Below are positions 49,125 through 61,431 of a stretch of DNA of 64,000 nucleotides, one piece after another. The position numbers were made by a program, and so were the translations under genes. The notes beneath the pieces were generated by a model. That model had not been told where the DNA came from. It saw only the letters and a program-made list of their open reading frames with translations, and searched no databases. This DNA comes from Talinum fruticosum (Eukaryota > Streptophyta > Magnoliopsida > Caryophyllales > Talinaceae): the NCBI GenBank assembly GCA_021018815.1, contig JAITYX010000042.1, positions 2,371,001 to 2,435,000 of the forward strand, given 5' to 3'. Position 1 is the stretch's first letter; each line of letters begins with the position of its first letter.

Positions 49125-49991
49125 TTTTTATTGTTAATATTTAGGGCCCCATCTTATTTTGCTTTTTTTTTTTTAATAGAACAAGGAGATGGAGGTTTAT
49201 ATTAGATTGGAACTAATATATCATTTGATGCCCTACTAGCAATCCTACAAGAATATCGTTTTTTGCTTTACGTTGACAACTTTTTTCTTCTTTTTTTTTT
49301 TGATATTTTTACTACTTCTTACAAGTGCTCACGGCAAAAAAGGACAGGCCCTTCACCCCTATTTCAGTCGATATGCCGAATTGCCAATTCGCTTGAGAAT
49401 GGAGTGGATTATCAAGTTCAAATAAGGGAAGAATTAGAACACAGCGGAAGATGAAAACCTAATTATTATTTGTCAATCTTCCACTGCCAATGGTTTTATC
49501 ACTGCAGGGCCACACTAGCCAACATTTTTACAGGCAGATTTACAAATCATACTGAGGAAAACAAAGGCTTAAAAAGGAAGGGAAACTTCTCACCAAACAA
49601 AAAGAAAAAAGAAGGAAAACTGGATCAATGGAGAAATGCTTGGCTGGCGAAAGAATTGAACAATTAGTGAAATTAGGGCTTTAAGAAACAGAATGTCACA
49701 AATTACAATCAATAAGCTATGAGCTGGAAGGAGCTGCTTCTCGATGACCATATTATAGGACTCTGAACACGTTACTTGTCGACCATCATCCATTGTTCTT
49801 TCGAGCAAAATAGTTTCTTTGCAGTCATCTTGTGCAGAATATCTCTGGAATTCGAGTCCTGCTTTGCTCTGATGAAGTGATGCTTCAGAGTTCAGACATT
49901 TTTTATGCTCTATCTGAAGTGAACGTGTGTAAACACAGATTGAGTAAGACAGGGTATTGGCACCTGAGTACTGACAAGATCATGAAACCTG
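49125..49991. other. Intergenic and MGP4 3' UTR
   Basis: No conserved ORF. The MGP4 3' UTR probably occupies the right part. Confidence 0.5.
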
Positions 49992-52847
49992 CTACAATTT
50001 TCCAAGAGGAGATTCTGAGGCATAATCGTCAACGAGCCAAAGCCCATGATCACGGAAACGCTTTACTTTCTTCTCAAATCCTAATATGTAGTTGTTGTGA
50101 ATTATGACATGAGAGCCCTTGGTTTCTCGGGCCCATGTTTTATTCTTGAAGTATAATCCTCCCGTTGGGAATGCCGACTGTGGGAGCAAATACATGTCCA
50201 CCTGTTTGTAAGGCCATTACATTTACAGGAATTCGTCACATATTAGTTGCTGGTTGGAACACAACATGCATATACAACAAACACGAAATCCATTTTCTAG
50301 TGCTACAAAAAATAACTAATCAACAACCAAATTGACAGTATTATAGTAAAGCCTTGATCACTTCATTTTCAAAGTTTCAGATCCCATAACTTTACCATCT
50401 CAGATTCACATACCAAAAACAGAATAAAAAATCAGGAATTCAATAAAAAGTTCTGAAATAAACACAGCCTAAGAAGCAACAATATGGTAGAGGTACGGGG
50501 ACAAGAACAAAATGGTGAGAATTGAACACCACACAATGATATGGGGTGTCGTTAAGCATCTTCCACAAATAGACAGAAAGGAATACACGGAAACTGCAAA
50601 ATGTAAATGAGCAACACAAACCTGTGATGCAGTTTTCATTAATGCCCAGTTGAAAGCAGGTTGATCATTTGACTTCTGTGCTCTGGTCCATGGCTGTTCT
50701 TCAAGCTCTTGAATCCACTTTCTCATTACTAACTTAGCACCGCTGGTAGGACGCAGGAAAATCATGCAGCTGCATATGTATGGCCGTCCTTTCTTCCCTG
50801 GAGGTGGCAAGTCATGAGAGTGGTTCAAAGGTTTCACCTAGTTTATTTGAAGCAGAAGCAAGAATTAATATCACAAAGATTCCAAAAAAGAGAGAATTAA
50901 TATCATAACGAAGAGTATAGTATAGCCATATCTATGACAATCACTCAACGATGCATGTTTTGGTTGTCAACGATTGTATGCTGTGTAGAAGGATGATGCA
51001 ACAGAATGTGCTAATAGAAAATAGACATACACTCTACTATCTTTCAAAACAGTGAATCACTACCGTAGCCATGTCATCCATGAAGTAGATATCATGATTT
51101 CCCTTCAAGAAAGGAAACGGGTCTTTCAGCCAAACCATGTCCACATCATTGTACATTACATTATACCCAAGCTCAAGTATATTGAGAAGATGACGAGGTC
51201 TCCTGGCTGTAAAGTTAAAGAATCCCTGCACAAATTAGCAGGGCACAGTCACAAAATCATCAACAACAGAAGGGCAGAACTAAGAGGGGAAGGGCAAAAG
51301 GACAGAGATTAACATTCATTCTATAGGGTGCTAACAACAAGGATACCAATCTTCATCATGAAAACACAAGGACTAGAGAAGAACAAGGATCTCTCATTCA
51401 GTATGCCGCACCAAGTATAAGGGCATTCCCATATTCCGAGCATCATGAGTTTATGACCAGATCACTTGAAACAGTGTAAAAAAACTTACAGAATCAAACC
51501 CATTGCAATTCAGTGTCAGAAGGCTTGCAAAGAGCAATTTTTTTTCTGATACCAGACAAAAATCATCAAATTGATGAAGTCAGGTACGGGGTAAATGTTC
51601 ATATGTGCAGAAGTAATCATGTTTAAGTGAAAGGGGAACTAAAAGGCAGCAGATCTTTTGATGTTATTTTATTGAAAGTGAGAAAGATGAATAAATGAAC
51701 GTCTCTACAGCTAAGTCTCTCTGCCACCATGTATATACAAAAGAATAAATTAGGTGAGGGCCTGTTCGAAGTTACATGCAAAACGCACATAAACATAAAC
51801 ATAAACATAAACAGAAACGAGCATAAACAAACATAAAAGAACAGAAACAAATAGAAACAAGCAGAAACGAGCACAAACAAACAGCAAAGAACATAAAAGA
51901 ACATAAACAAACATAAATGAGTTGTTAAAATAAGAAACGAATGAACATAAATGAACATAAAAAACATAAACGAACTTAAACGAACATAAAATAACATAAA
52001 ATAACATAAAAGTACATAAACGAACATAAACATAAATAGATTCCGTTTTTAATGTAACTTCGAACAGGCCCTCAATATAACATTAATCATGCCGATGTTG
52101 GATGAGTTAGTTAAATGTATTGATTCTAATTGAATCCAACAGAAAAGATTTTCTGTTTCCGCTGACACCCTCACTACTTACCAAGGATATGACATTATAA
52201 CTCATGACCTTTGTAGAACCCCCCCCAGCCCAAGCAGCAGGACCCAAATAGATGTTCTTGTCATTATAGTAACAGCATTACACATTCATACAGGTGATTC
52301 CAAATACCAATAGCGACCAATTTTCACCTCCAAAAGGCACAAGCACAAATAATCAATCAAGCATAAGTATTGGTAATTTGGAAAAGAAAGAAAAGAAATT
52401 AGAAAAACATACCAGAGACCCAAACTTATGGGCAGAATGGGATTGAAGAACAGGAGGGATGAGCACAGCATGACCAGGCCACCTCTCATTAACCTTATAC
52501 AAAGTGGGATAATCCTCAGCAACAACCAAAACCTTATCTTGATGCTTCTGCCTCGAAACACTGATCAACCAATTGTTGAGAAACGGCAAATAAGGCTCAC
52601 TCACAATGCATATAATGACAGTTCCATTATGACCCACGAAGGAAACCGCCTCTTTGAGGGAGTAGTTCTGCCATTTGGACTGAAACGCCAACTGGGCAGG
52701 GGAAAGGGATGAGAAAGAGTTGAAGAATCCCAAGTAAGGGTAGAGGAAACCCAGGACGATGAGGAGAAAGAAAATGAGGAGGAGGTTGGTGCGGGAGAGA
52801 AGGGATGAGGATCGTTGGGCTGACCTTTGATAGAGGGAGGCCGCCAT
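49992..52847 (-). CDS. MGP4: GT77 xylosyltransferase, MGP4/RGXT type (rhamnogalacturonan-II)
   Basis: Golgi UDP-xylose:fucose alpha-1,3-xylosyltransferase that builds side chain A of pectic rhamnogalacturonan II; in Arabidopsis MGP4 is needed for pollen tube growth. Exons: 52847-52413, 51225-51064, 50837-50622, 50201-49992, all phase 0, about 340 residues, no frame break. N-terminal type II anchor near residues 22-40 (LLLIFFLLIVLGFLYPYLG). Landmarks: FLNNWLISVSRQKHQDKVLV, LYKVNERWPGHAVLIPP, GFFNFTARRPRHLL, LELGYNVMYNDVDMVWLKDP with the metal-binding DVD, HDLPPPGKKGR, YICSCMIFLRPT, SNDQPAFNWAL, TGGLYFKNKTW, IIHNNYILGFEKK, LWLVDDYASESPLGKL at the end. Intron 1 hosts a MITE. The adjoining glycosyltransferase is also its neighbour in Arabidopsis, as I recall. 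Confidence 0.95.
51755..52074. mobile_element. MITE with internal ACATAAACGA minisatellite, copy B, in MGP4 intron 1
   Basis: About 23-bp, essentially perfect terminal inverted repeats: TGAGGGCCTGTTCGAAGTTA at left, and its complement ending AACTTCGAACAGGCCCTCA at right. The 270-bp interior is built almost wholly of ACATAAACGA, ACAGAAACAA and similar units. I could not read a target duplication. Copy A at 26500-26711 has the same design with eroded ends. Confidence 0.8.
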
Positions 52848-52989
52848 TGACGATAAGAGATGAAGATGGGTGTGATTCTTTTGAGCTGAAACGATTATTT
52901 GAGAAGCGAATGGATTTCAGGGGATGATTTTTATGAAGGGATTTTCAGATTTGGGGAAGCTTGAGCGTTGATTGATGTTTAGGCAGTGG

Positions 52990-54176
52990 ATCTGGGATGC
53001 GAAGAGGAGAGAGTAAATTGCTGGTTATGGGGAGAAAGCTTGCTGTAGGAGCAAACTGAAGCAGCAGATCCCGCAATCTACAAAATCACCGCGTTCCAAC
53101 TCCAACCCCCCGGGGCCCCTCCTCCCTACCCTTGGATCAGGGGGATAATTACCATGCCCAAGACACATGTAAGGAATTTAGAAGGATTAGGAATTTTTTA
53201 AAAATTGATGGCGGCTAGTATCATTAATTTCGTGTCCACTATATAATTTGTATCTTTTAAAATCTGATTAAATATAAAAGTGTGCATAATGTACAAAATG
53301 GATATGATTATAACTAAAAACTCGAACTAGAACTATATAATCAATTGCAAATAAATTTGCAAAACAAAAAAAAAAAAACTAGAACTTCAAACAAATTTTT
53401 GAAAAGAAACTCTAGTGATCCAATATTTTTAATGTGTCCTATTTGTTGCATTTTAACTTCAAATTTTCTACTTATTTTACCTTTGATACAAGTAAATTTA
53501 ATTGGGATTCATTTAGCCAAAGTGGTGTTGGTGAATTACTTATATTTGGATCTCTTGGTAAAAGCAAGATTCACATCAGAAGTGCTGGTGGTGTATGAGT
53601 AGATATTTCAAGAGACGATTTTCATCATATCTAAAATCATTATTGTAGGAATTTTAGATTAAATATACTGTAATTTGGGAGACTTGAATGATTAGTTATC
53701 GTGTTATAAATCTTAACATTTTTGTACAATTCTCTCCGGGATATTTATTTGTTTATAAACTGGACATATAAATCTTATACACCACATTCTTGGGCAAAAC
53801 CGAGAAAAAACAATGCAATATGATGGAACTGTCAACATAGTTTTCAACATATACATGGTTCTTTCAACAGAAAACAAACATCTTATTAGATTTACAAACA
53901 TTTTGATGTCAAATCCATTGCAGAGCGCGGCGGATAGATGTTACACAGAAATTTTAGTATTGCTAATACCTATTGGTAGATGATGCCCACCATATACAAC
54001 CACTTGGTTTCCATTGAATCAAACGCACTCAACTCGTTATTAAAAGGTCAGAAGAAAGGGCTGCGATACCAGAGCCTCAATCGTTCTCATTCCATACAGT
54101 CGACTTTCAGGCCATGGCGAACGGTGATCCTCGGTTTTGAGAATGTTGGCCTTTGGAGGATTTGCTTGATTGAGAC
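52990..54176. other. Intergenic, no gene seen
   Basis: Holds the MGP4 promoter side (52850-53150) and, at the right, the ABIL1 3' UTR. The ORFs at 53345 and 53980 are not conserved; the latter is partly antisense to the last ABIL1 exon. Confidence 0.5.
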
Positions 54177-57100
54177 TCATGCCACAGTGCCAGTTCTGAG
54201 CTTAGGTGTTTTCTGTTTGACAAAGAAAGCCGCCAGCATGCTTTTGTGCCGAACTGGAGCCTTGACAATTGCATGCCGAGAGTTGTCAGCTGACTTGTAT
54301 GGTGTCACTGGCTTAGCATCCAGAACAGACTCCTGCAAATTAGTAAGCGTTTTGAGAACTTGGATACTCATCACTGCTAGGCCAGATAACTTATATACTA
54401 GAACTATTACTCCATTTTATATACCTCAGTGCTGGGAAAAGTTCAATGCAGCATATTTATACCTTAAAATATGCATGCAGATCCCACATACTAATGCATG
54501 AGATATGTGCAACTACTATTTGAATCCTATCAAAATGACCTAATCACAACCACTGAAGAAATATGAACCTAAAAAAGCAACAAAAAGATGTCTGGATAAA
54601 AATATGAAGAAAATCATGTTTATGGAAAAGGAGAAACAAGTATTATCTCTTTATCATTACCCTATGCCTAACACCATATGGCTGCATTGTAGTGGCAGCT
54701 GGGTTTCCGCTTGGCAGTTGTCCATGAACCCCAGATGATTTACCATGGATACTATCCTCATTATCTGCAGGTAAGAGTTATTAAATCAGAATTTCAACTT
54801 TACGGAATAATTCTAGCGGAAGAAAAATGGTTGAACCATCAAAGTAACAATACCTAAGAGATGGAACACTGGAGCAGATCTTGGAGAAGCTTTTGGGGCT
54901 TCAGAGCTGCAGCAGACATAGGATAAGAGATAAGCAACTATAAGCATATCCAAGAAGCTTCATAAATAACAGGGAAAAAAAAAAAAAGAGAGACATTGGT
55001 TTATATCATATGTTACCAACCTCTTTTGAGTCCCTTTCAAGGGAACCTTTGTTTCAGAGCCTAGGTGCCAAGAAAGACTTTTTGACCCAGGTGAACCTGA
55101 ATAGCATAACCATGGATACAAACAAGTTCATGAGAGGAAAAGCACAAACTACATTGTTCAAATTATCCAAGTTCCCTCAGATTCTAAACCAAGTACCTGA
55201 AGGATGAACACGAGGCCTTGCCTGAACATGCATCTGCCTAGTATCTGTCTGTGCCGGACTAAAATGCACCTTCTTGTTCGTAGAGTCTAAATCAGCATAA
55301 CAGGGTAGGTCCAAGTGTAAGCTTCATCAAAGTGTTGACCTCAAAGTAGAAGAAAGTAAGAAGAATATTGCTTACTCGGCAATATGTAGCGCTTGTGATG
55401 TCTTGGAATAATTGCCAACAATTGCTGCTGTCTGAGGCCTTCTTTATCCATATATGTTTGGCAAGTAAGAAGTTTCTGATAATACAAAGGAATTCAGTTT
55501 CGGCTAAGAAACCCCCCGGGGAAAAAAAGCACCAAAAAAGGCCCCCTATGGCTTTAAATCATCTAGACTTGCTTCCAACAAGGACATCCCAAGTTCATGT
55601 CTTGGGGATACATTCCTTCCGTAATGGAGGGTGATCAACAGATTTGCACAACCTGGACCCCTTCCCTCCTCTCCCTATCCTGAATCCAGATTCTATGTAT
55701 CTTCACTTATGTCTTGGGACCCAATAACAATAGATGAAACAAAAGTCATTCTCCGTTCAAAAGCCTCAGTAGCCAAAAGCACCACCCCCTCCTCCCTTTA
55801 GCCCCCCTTTCTTTGGGCGTGGGGGTTACAATAATGTGTAATGATGCAAGGACGATACCTGATTTAGACAAGTTACTTTCAGCTCTGTGGATGCCAAGTC
55901 TGAAGATTGTTGCTCAAGAAGGTCAGTCAATTTGTAAGCAACAGTGCCAAGGTGGTCAACAGCATTGACAAGGGCTCGTACAGCATAATCTTTTAGGTTA
56001 TCTAATACCCTGTGGCATAACAAATCAGCAACATAATGATCAAGGAAAGATGCCCAAAAGTTGGAAAAAGAAAAAAATGTGTGGATTCCTGGTTCTTTCT
56101 GAAGTAACAGATGCTTTTCAAGAAATTGGTGGGCTGGGTTGCGGGTAAAACACTAAGTAGGAAATGGCATTTTTCAAAAACTGGAAAACATGTACATCTG
56201 AACATTTACATGCCTCATTCTTCGCCTATTGCAATGAAAAAAAAATTACAAAAACAGTAATAATTTCCCCCATTTTTTCCCGAAATAAAAGGGGACAAGG
56301 CCCATTTGCTCAAATTATCAGTTGCCTATCAACCTCTAGACTATCATTTCATATTATATCATATCATTAACCAAGGGGAAAAACATCATTTCATCTACTT
56401 GGCAAGATTTCCAGACATAGTGGACCGGAGATAATATTGACAAAAACTAAATGACTACACTTTTTCACTTCATAAGCTCAGAACTATGGAAATGTGACCT
56501 CACATTTGTTTCTGCTCGCTGTGAAGATAAGACTTTTCACAATATTCAGCAGCAGAGTAAAGTTGAGGCCTTAGGTTTTTGAGTTCCTGCAACAGCAACA
56601 ACACAAATGATTGAATTAAAATGATTGGGAATGTTACAGCAGTACACTATAAACCTAAGCTGGCAAACAATTTAGCGACCAAAGGCACTGCATTAGTACA
56701 GCTGACAACAATGAAGACATATCTTGTATGGCTAATGTGATAAATCTTCGGTACATACTTTGTTGGCTATAACCTGCTGTTTAATCAACTTCCACTAACT
56801 AGAGTGCTAGACTCATTTTTCCTATACCACTATCTAACGCCTAGATTGTCTATCACAAACACCACTTTCTTTCATTCAAAAACCCTAATAGGATGTTCCC
56901 AACAAATTTCACTACTTCATATATACAAGAACAGGCAATCCAGCCGGTGCATCCCTAGTGCCGCAAGGAAAACACAACACTCTCTATTTGAGAGTTTCAT
57001 TTACATCCAGTCTCACATCAAAGTCACCTCTGTAGAAGTAGGTTATACGATGAGGTGATTGATAATAAATGTTGTACATAATGAAAACACATGCAAAAAC

Positions 57101-58298
57101 AAATTGAGTCATCACGCCATTGCTTCAAAAGGGCATAAGAGAGCATGTACATTCTATCCGTTGCCTATAAATCTCCAATTCACCCCACAACCTCCAAAAG
57201 GACTTCCCTCATACATCCTGTGAAACCTCTATCTAACATCGTCCATGAACTCCAAGGTGCCGATCAATTTGTTTATCCAATTTGTGGTTATTCAATCCTC
57301 TCAAACCCCTTCTGCACTGTGAAGTGGTTCGTTCATTTTCAAAAGAAAAATCTGCAATGAATTCCCACAAAAATGGAAAATTCCATTTGCAACGATACTG
57401 AACTGGTTTGTGATCCATGAGCTAACTGCGAAGCAAAATGAAGAGTTTGTTGTGGACTTAAACTGAGATGGACTCTTATGTTGGTTCTCACTTTTCATCA
57501 TAGTCAATCCTCTACCCTTCTGCAACCATCTATTAACTTTCACTCAACCCCCCAAAAAAACAATGCCTAGTGTACAAGTTTCTTCATTGAGTGGTGTACT
57601 TGTACCCAAACACATCCAAGCAAATCGGCATACCTTGAGCTAGGTGACTATGGTCCATTGACTAGAAATACCTTAACTAAATCTGCACAGAAAACCATGT
57701 CAACAATGCACCAAGTAGCTATAAATACAGAACAACATTATATACACCATGCCCATTTCCCGTGTCAAATCCTAGTATCCTACTATCATTTTCAATTCTT
57801 TGTTTCTTGCCCAAAATTATTGTCTTATTTATAAGTACTCATACTCTTCCGTTCAAGTGCTCTATTCTCACGCACGAATACATACCAAATTCCACAATGT
57901 ACATCCAATTATCCAAACACGAGATTAAATAAATCGTACTTCACACCGGGGAAAAAATGAAACCAAATATTTTTTAAAAATTATCAATATCACGAAGTCC
58001 TTGTCTCTCAGATCATCATAACTTAAAAATTAGCAAGATTCCAAATATACGGACTGCATTCTCACAGTTGAGTCAACGACGACTGAGAAAACAATTTAAC
58101 ATTAAAAAACCAACCAAAAATCAGATCAGATAGTAGAACAGCGCACTCAAGCAAAGCAAGGCATAGAATCCAGATCTAGCAATAGAATGAGAAGAAAAAT
58201 ACCTGCAAGGCCTTAACGAAGCTCTTGCTTCGCTCCATGGAGATCTCATCGAAGGTCATAGACGGAGGCAATGGCTTCATATTTTGCTCCACTTCCAT
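54177..58298 (-). CDS. ABIL1: ABI-1-like protein ABIL1 (SCAR/WAVE complex subunit)
   Basis: Abi subunit of the SCAR/WAVE complex, which activates ARP2/3-driven actin nucleation. Nine exons, all phases consistent: 58298-58203, 56586-56504, 56009-55859, 55475-55376, 55286-55197, 55096-55021, 54906-54854, 54764-54661, 54332-54177. They give 302 residues (Arabidopsis ABIL1 is about 298). Landmarks: SMTFDEISMERSKSFVKALQ, ELKNLRPQLYSAAEYCEKSY, VLDNLKDYAVRALVNAVDHL (helical Abi core binding SCAR and NAP), EGLRQQQLLAIIPRHHKRYI, KSLSWHLGSETKVPLKG, SAPVFHLL, and the conserved C-terminus SMLAAFFVKQKTPKLRTG. No frame break. The leader is rich in GA repeats (58438-58545). Intron 1 is the longest, about 1.6 kb. 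Confidence 0.95.
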
Positions 58299-58437
58299 CT
58301 CGAATACCAGGTAACCTCAAAACCGAAGAAATTGAACACTAATCTCACTCAAAACCCTAGAAAGCGCATTGAATTGATAGCATTTACAGACAATGTGATT
58401 GATTAGCTATGAACAGCAAGCTGTAATCAACCAATTG

Positions 58438-58461
58438 AGGAGAGAGAGAGAGAGAGAGAGA
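58438..58461. repeat. (GA)n repeat in the ABIL1 leader or promoter
   Basis: Uninterrupted GA run 140 bp upstream of the ABIL1 start; more GA/GGGA sequence follows to 58545. Such CT-rich leaders (seen on the minus strand) are common in plant genes. Confidence 0.9.
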
Positions 58462-58559
58462 ATGTCTATTGATTTGAGGGGTGGGTTTCGGTGAGGGTAG
58501 GAGAGAGAGGGAGGGAGAGAGAGTGAGAGAGAAGTAATCCCCGGGAAATGAAGGGAGGC

Positions 58560-59796
58560 TTTAAAAGAGAAAATGACGAGGGGAGAGGGAGAAGGTGGGC
58601 GTATTTATTAGGTGTGAGAAATAAGAGCCAACCTCCGCGGTGGAGGTGGTTGGGTTCGGGCTGGCTGGCTCGCTCAGTATTCTTTCCATTGACAGCCCAC
58701 TGGCCCACCAAGTTTTTTTCTTTAAAAAAAGATAAAAGGGAATGGAAAAAAGTTGACTACATCCTTTGACCATGTGGGGGCCCTTTATTTTAATGCTAAA
58801 CTTGAGACTACACACTACTTGGGACATATGTTAACAAATGATTGAATGAATGGAAAAATAAATGGTCTACACGCTAACATAATGACGTGTTATCGGAGAG
58901 TATATACTCCGCACACCACTCTAATAATTTTGTTTAATTTCCATGCCATGCCCCGCTTCAATTATAAATATAATTCTTTATGACCGATAATTTCTTACAG
59001 CCTATTTTCAACTAATTATGACTATTTATAGTTACTTATATTGTATTACAACCCATAACTTGATTATCTTACGATTAAAATGAACAAGTTCAGAACAGAG
59101 AAGTCAAAAACACATATCGATGTCAAAATCGAAAGAACTTTTTCCGTGTGAGAAATAGTTGATGGTACTAATACATCTTTGCTGGCTTAGTGTCCACTAC
59201 CCTCCTCCTTCAGTCAGTCGTTCTAGCTTAACAACCTACCCTATACATCATTCTAAAATTAGGGTTTGAGTTATTGCGAAAAGATGTCTAAGGATATGCA
59301 ATTGAGGCAGGGCAATGTCCAATCAACTGGTTGAAATGGTACACATTTTATCATTACTATAGAATCCTAAATTCAAACTTACATTTTTTTTTAAAACAAA
59401 ATTTTTCTCTTAATTTTTTAGTTTATTTATAAGCGAAATATTAATCATGACATAATATTTCTCTATAGTTAAAAGACAAAACTATTGTTCAAAGAGAAAG
59501 GTATTGATTAATATATGATGTCTTTAGCCCATGTTTCATTAATTCACATTAAAATGTATTCTTAGACTTTGTTTCATTTAAATTTAATTTACAGTTTTTT
59601 ATAATTTTTTATAGTTTTTTATAACTAATTTTACAATTATCTTACAATTTCTTATAATTTTTTACATCTTTACAACTACTTATAACCTTACGAGTTTACG
59701 GTTTATATCCTTACAACTTCTTACATTTAAATGAAACATGACCTTAATGACGTTTCCTAGATGAAGCAATGTAATGCATTCATTGCACAAAAACAC
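58560..59796. other. Intergenic upstream of ABIL1, no gene seen
   Basis: The proximal 150 bp is GA-rich; beyond it the DNA is AT-rich. A run of related ACAATT/TTATAA words (59590-59720) suggests a decayed repeat. Confidence 0.5.
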
Positions 59797-59798
59797 TA

Positions 59799-60057
59799 CT
59801 CCCTCAATTTCAAACTACATGTCATTTTAACTAATTTTTTCATTTTAAAATATCTATTGTTTTACAATTCCAATGAAGTATTAATGACTAATTTACTAAT
59901 TTTGTCCTTATTAATTATTTTGTTACTCTCCTTTTTTTCATTTATTTTTCTTCATTTCTAAAAAATCTTGCGGGTAACTTGATCTTTTAAAATAAATTTT
60001 GTCATAAATTTTGTCCTCAGTAACCTTAAAATAACATATATTTTAAAACGGATTGAA
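59799..60057. mobile_element. Stowaway (Tc1/mariner)-like MITE, copy 2
   Basis: Begins CTCCCTCAATTTCAAACTAC and ends with ATTTTAAAACGGATTGAA, an inverted match to the start. TA dinucleotides flank both ends (59797-59798, 60058-60059). The interior matches copy 1 at 28291-28575. No ORF of its own. Confidence 0.8.
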
Positions 60058-60059
60058 TA

Positions 60060-61431
60060 ATTAAGTAACAATTATGTTTGCTAAAAGTTGGCTTGGCTAC
60101 AATGATTTCATATCAGATTTAGGGGGCTGATTGGGGGCAAAGATTACGGTTATGAGAAGCTTTAATTATGACTTTTTCATGTGATTACTGTGTTAATCGT
60201 CGGTTAATCACAAGCAAAATGATGTGAAAGTTTGAAGATATCTCTCTCTCTCTCTCTCTCTCTCTCATGTGACCCCCATCATACGATGATGAATCCCAAT
60301 CCCCTTTGTTTTTGGATCTGTCAATTATTACAACTATTACTACCACCACTTTGAATATTATTTGTTCCACATTATTATCATACTGTTGTTGTATTGGTGT
60401 AAAGCAAGCAAGTTGCTACAACTCCCTATCGGGCTACAGTAGGTGCACTTGCACTTTCTCATCCGCTTAAAGTCACCATACCAACTACTAAAAAGGACAA
60501 CTTACTTACTAGTAGAAGTACCCCAATGGATCGTGTTTAAATCGGGTCACGATTTCATACAAAGTTGGTTCAGTCTGTGTTTCTCCAAATGTTTGACTAT
60601 GTACCGAGTCGGGTCTTGTTGGATGTGATTTTGACTTCTCTTGTGTAGTTGTGCTCCCCTCTCCAGCTCCACAAAGTGCCTTTTGGATGTCCTGAAGAGA
60701 CCCAAGAAGAGAGGTCCACTTGAAAAAGGAAATTTGTATGTAGACAATTGAGGGTGAGACTGATAGGATTATCTTTCATTTCTCAAGTTAACTCTTTATT
60801 TATAAAAATCAATTTATGCAAAATGGGCTTTATCAAAACAGGCTCTTTATCCTGTATTTCTCATTTTAAAAGCCAGACAATTATCCTGAAATATTTTCTT
60901 GTAAACCAGAAAATAATAAATACTTTTCAGACCCAACAAGAACAACTCATGAAAATGCCTTTATGAAATATCTTCTAACTCCATATGACCATATCTAACC
61001 AGCTGCTCAAATCCACAATCAACTCTACACTACTGTCGAAACGAGGTCTATTTGACAACAAAAGGTACAGCAAGTCGAGCATCCTAGACATCAACTCGGC
61101 TATCACAGGAGAATGAGAGCCGGATGAATACATTGAGAAACAAATTGCATCGGTTGGCACAAAATCAGGACAGAAGGAAGTTAAGAAGATCAACTTTATT
61201 CTTAACTTCTATATATAAAATTACATAATTTACAGTAATTAACATACTAAACCATGGCTAATTACAAACAATAAGGTCGAGAAATGCTGCCGAATCAGGC
61301 TGCAGTCCGTGTATGGGAAGCATCGCTCAGGAGGCAAGATGTCAGCTACGTAGCTCTCTAGGTACGGATAAAATACGATCAACATGAAAGGCAATGGCTA
61401 GTAAATTAAGATGGACACTTTCTCTATAAGG
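60060..61431. other. Intergenic downstream of the DUF2358 gene
   Basis: Contains a (TC)n tract (60241-60266). No conserved protein was recognised in either strand. The right part should be the 3' UTR of the DUF2358 gene. Confidence 0.5.
60241..60266. repeat. (TC)n microsatellite
   Basis: Thirteen TC units. Confidence 0.95.

Noticed and set aside
51780..52040. Phe/Val/Tyr-rich ORFs on the minus strand (51623-52033, 51750-52007)
   Set aside because: They are translations of the ACATAAACGA minisatellite inside a MITE, not proteins.
53980..54501. Plus-strand 173-codon ORF
   Set aside because: Overlaps the last ABIL1 exon in antisense; composition is that of a shadow frame.
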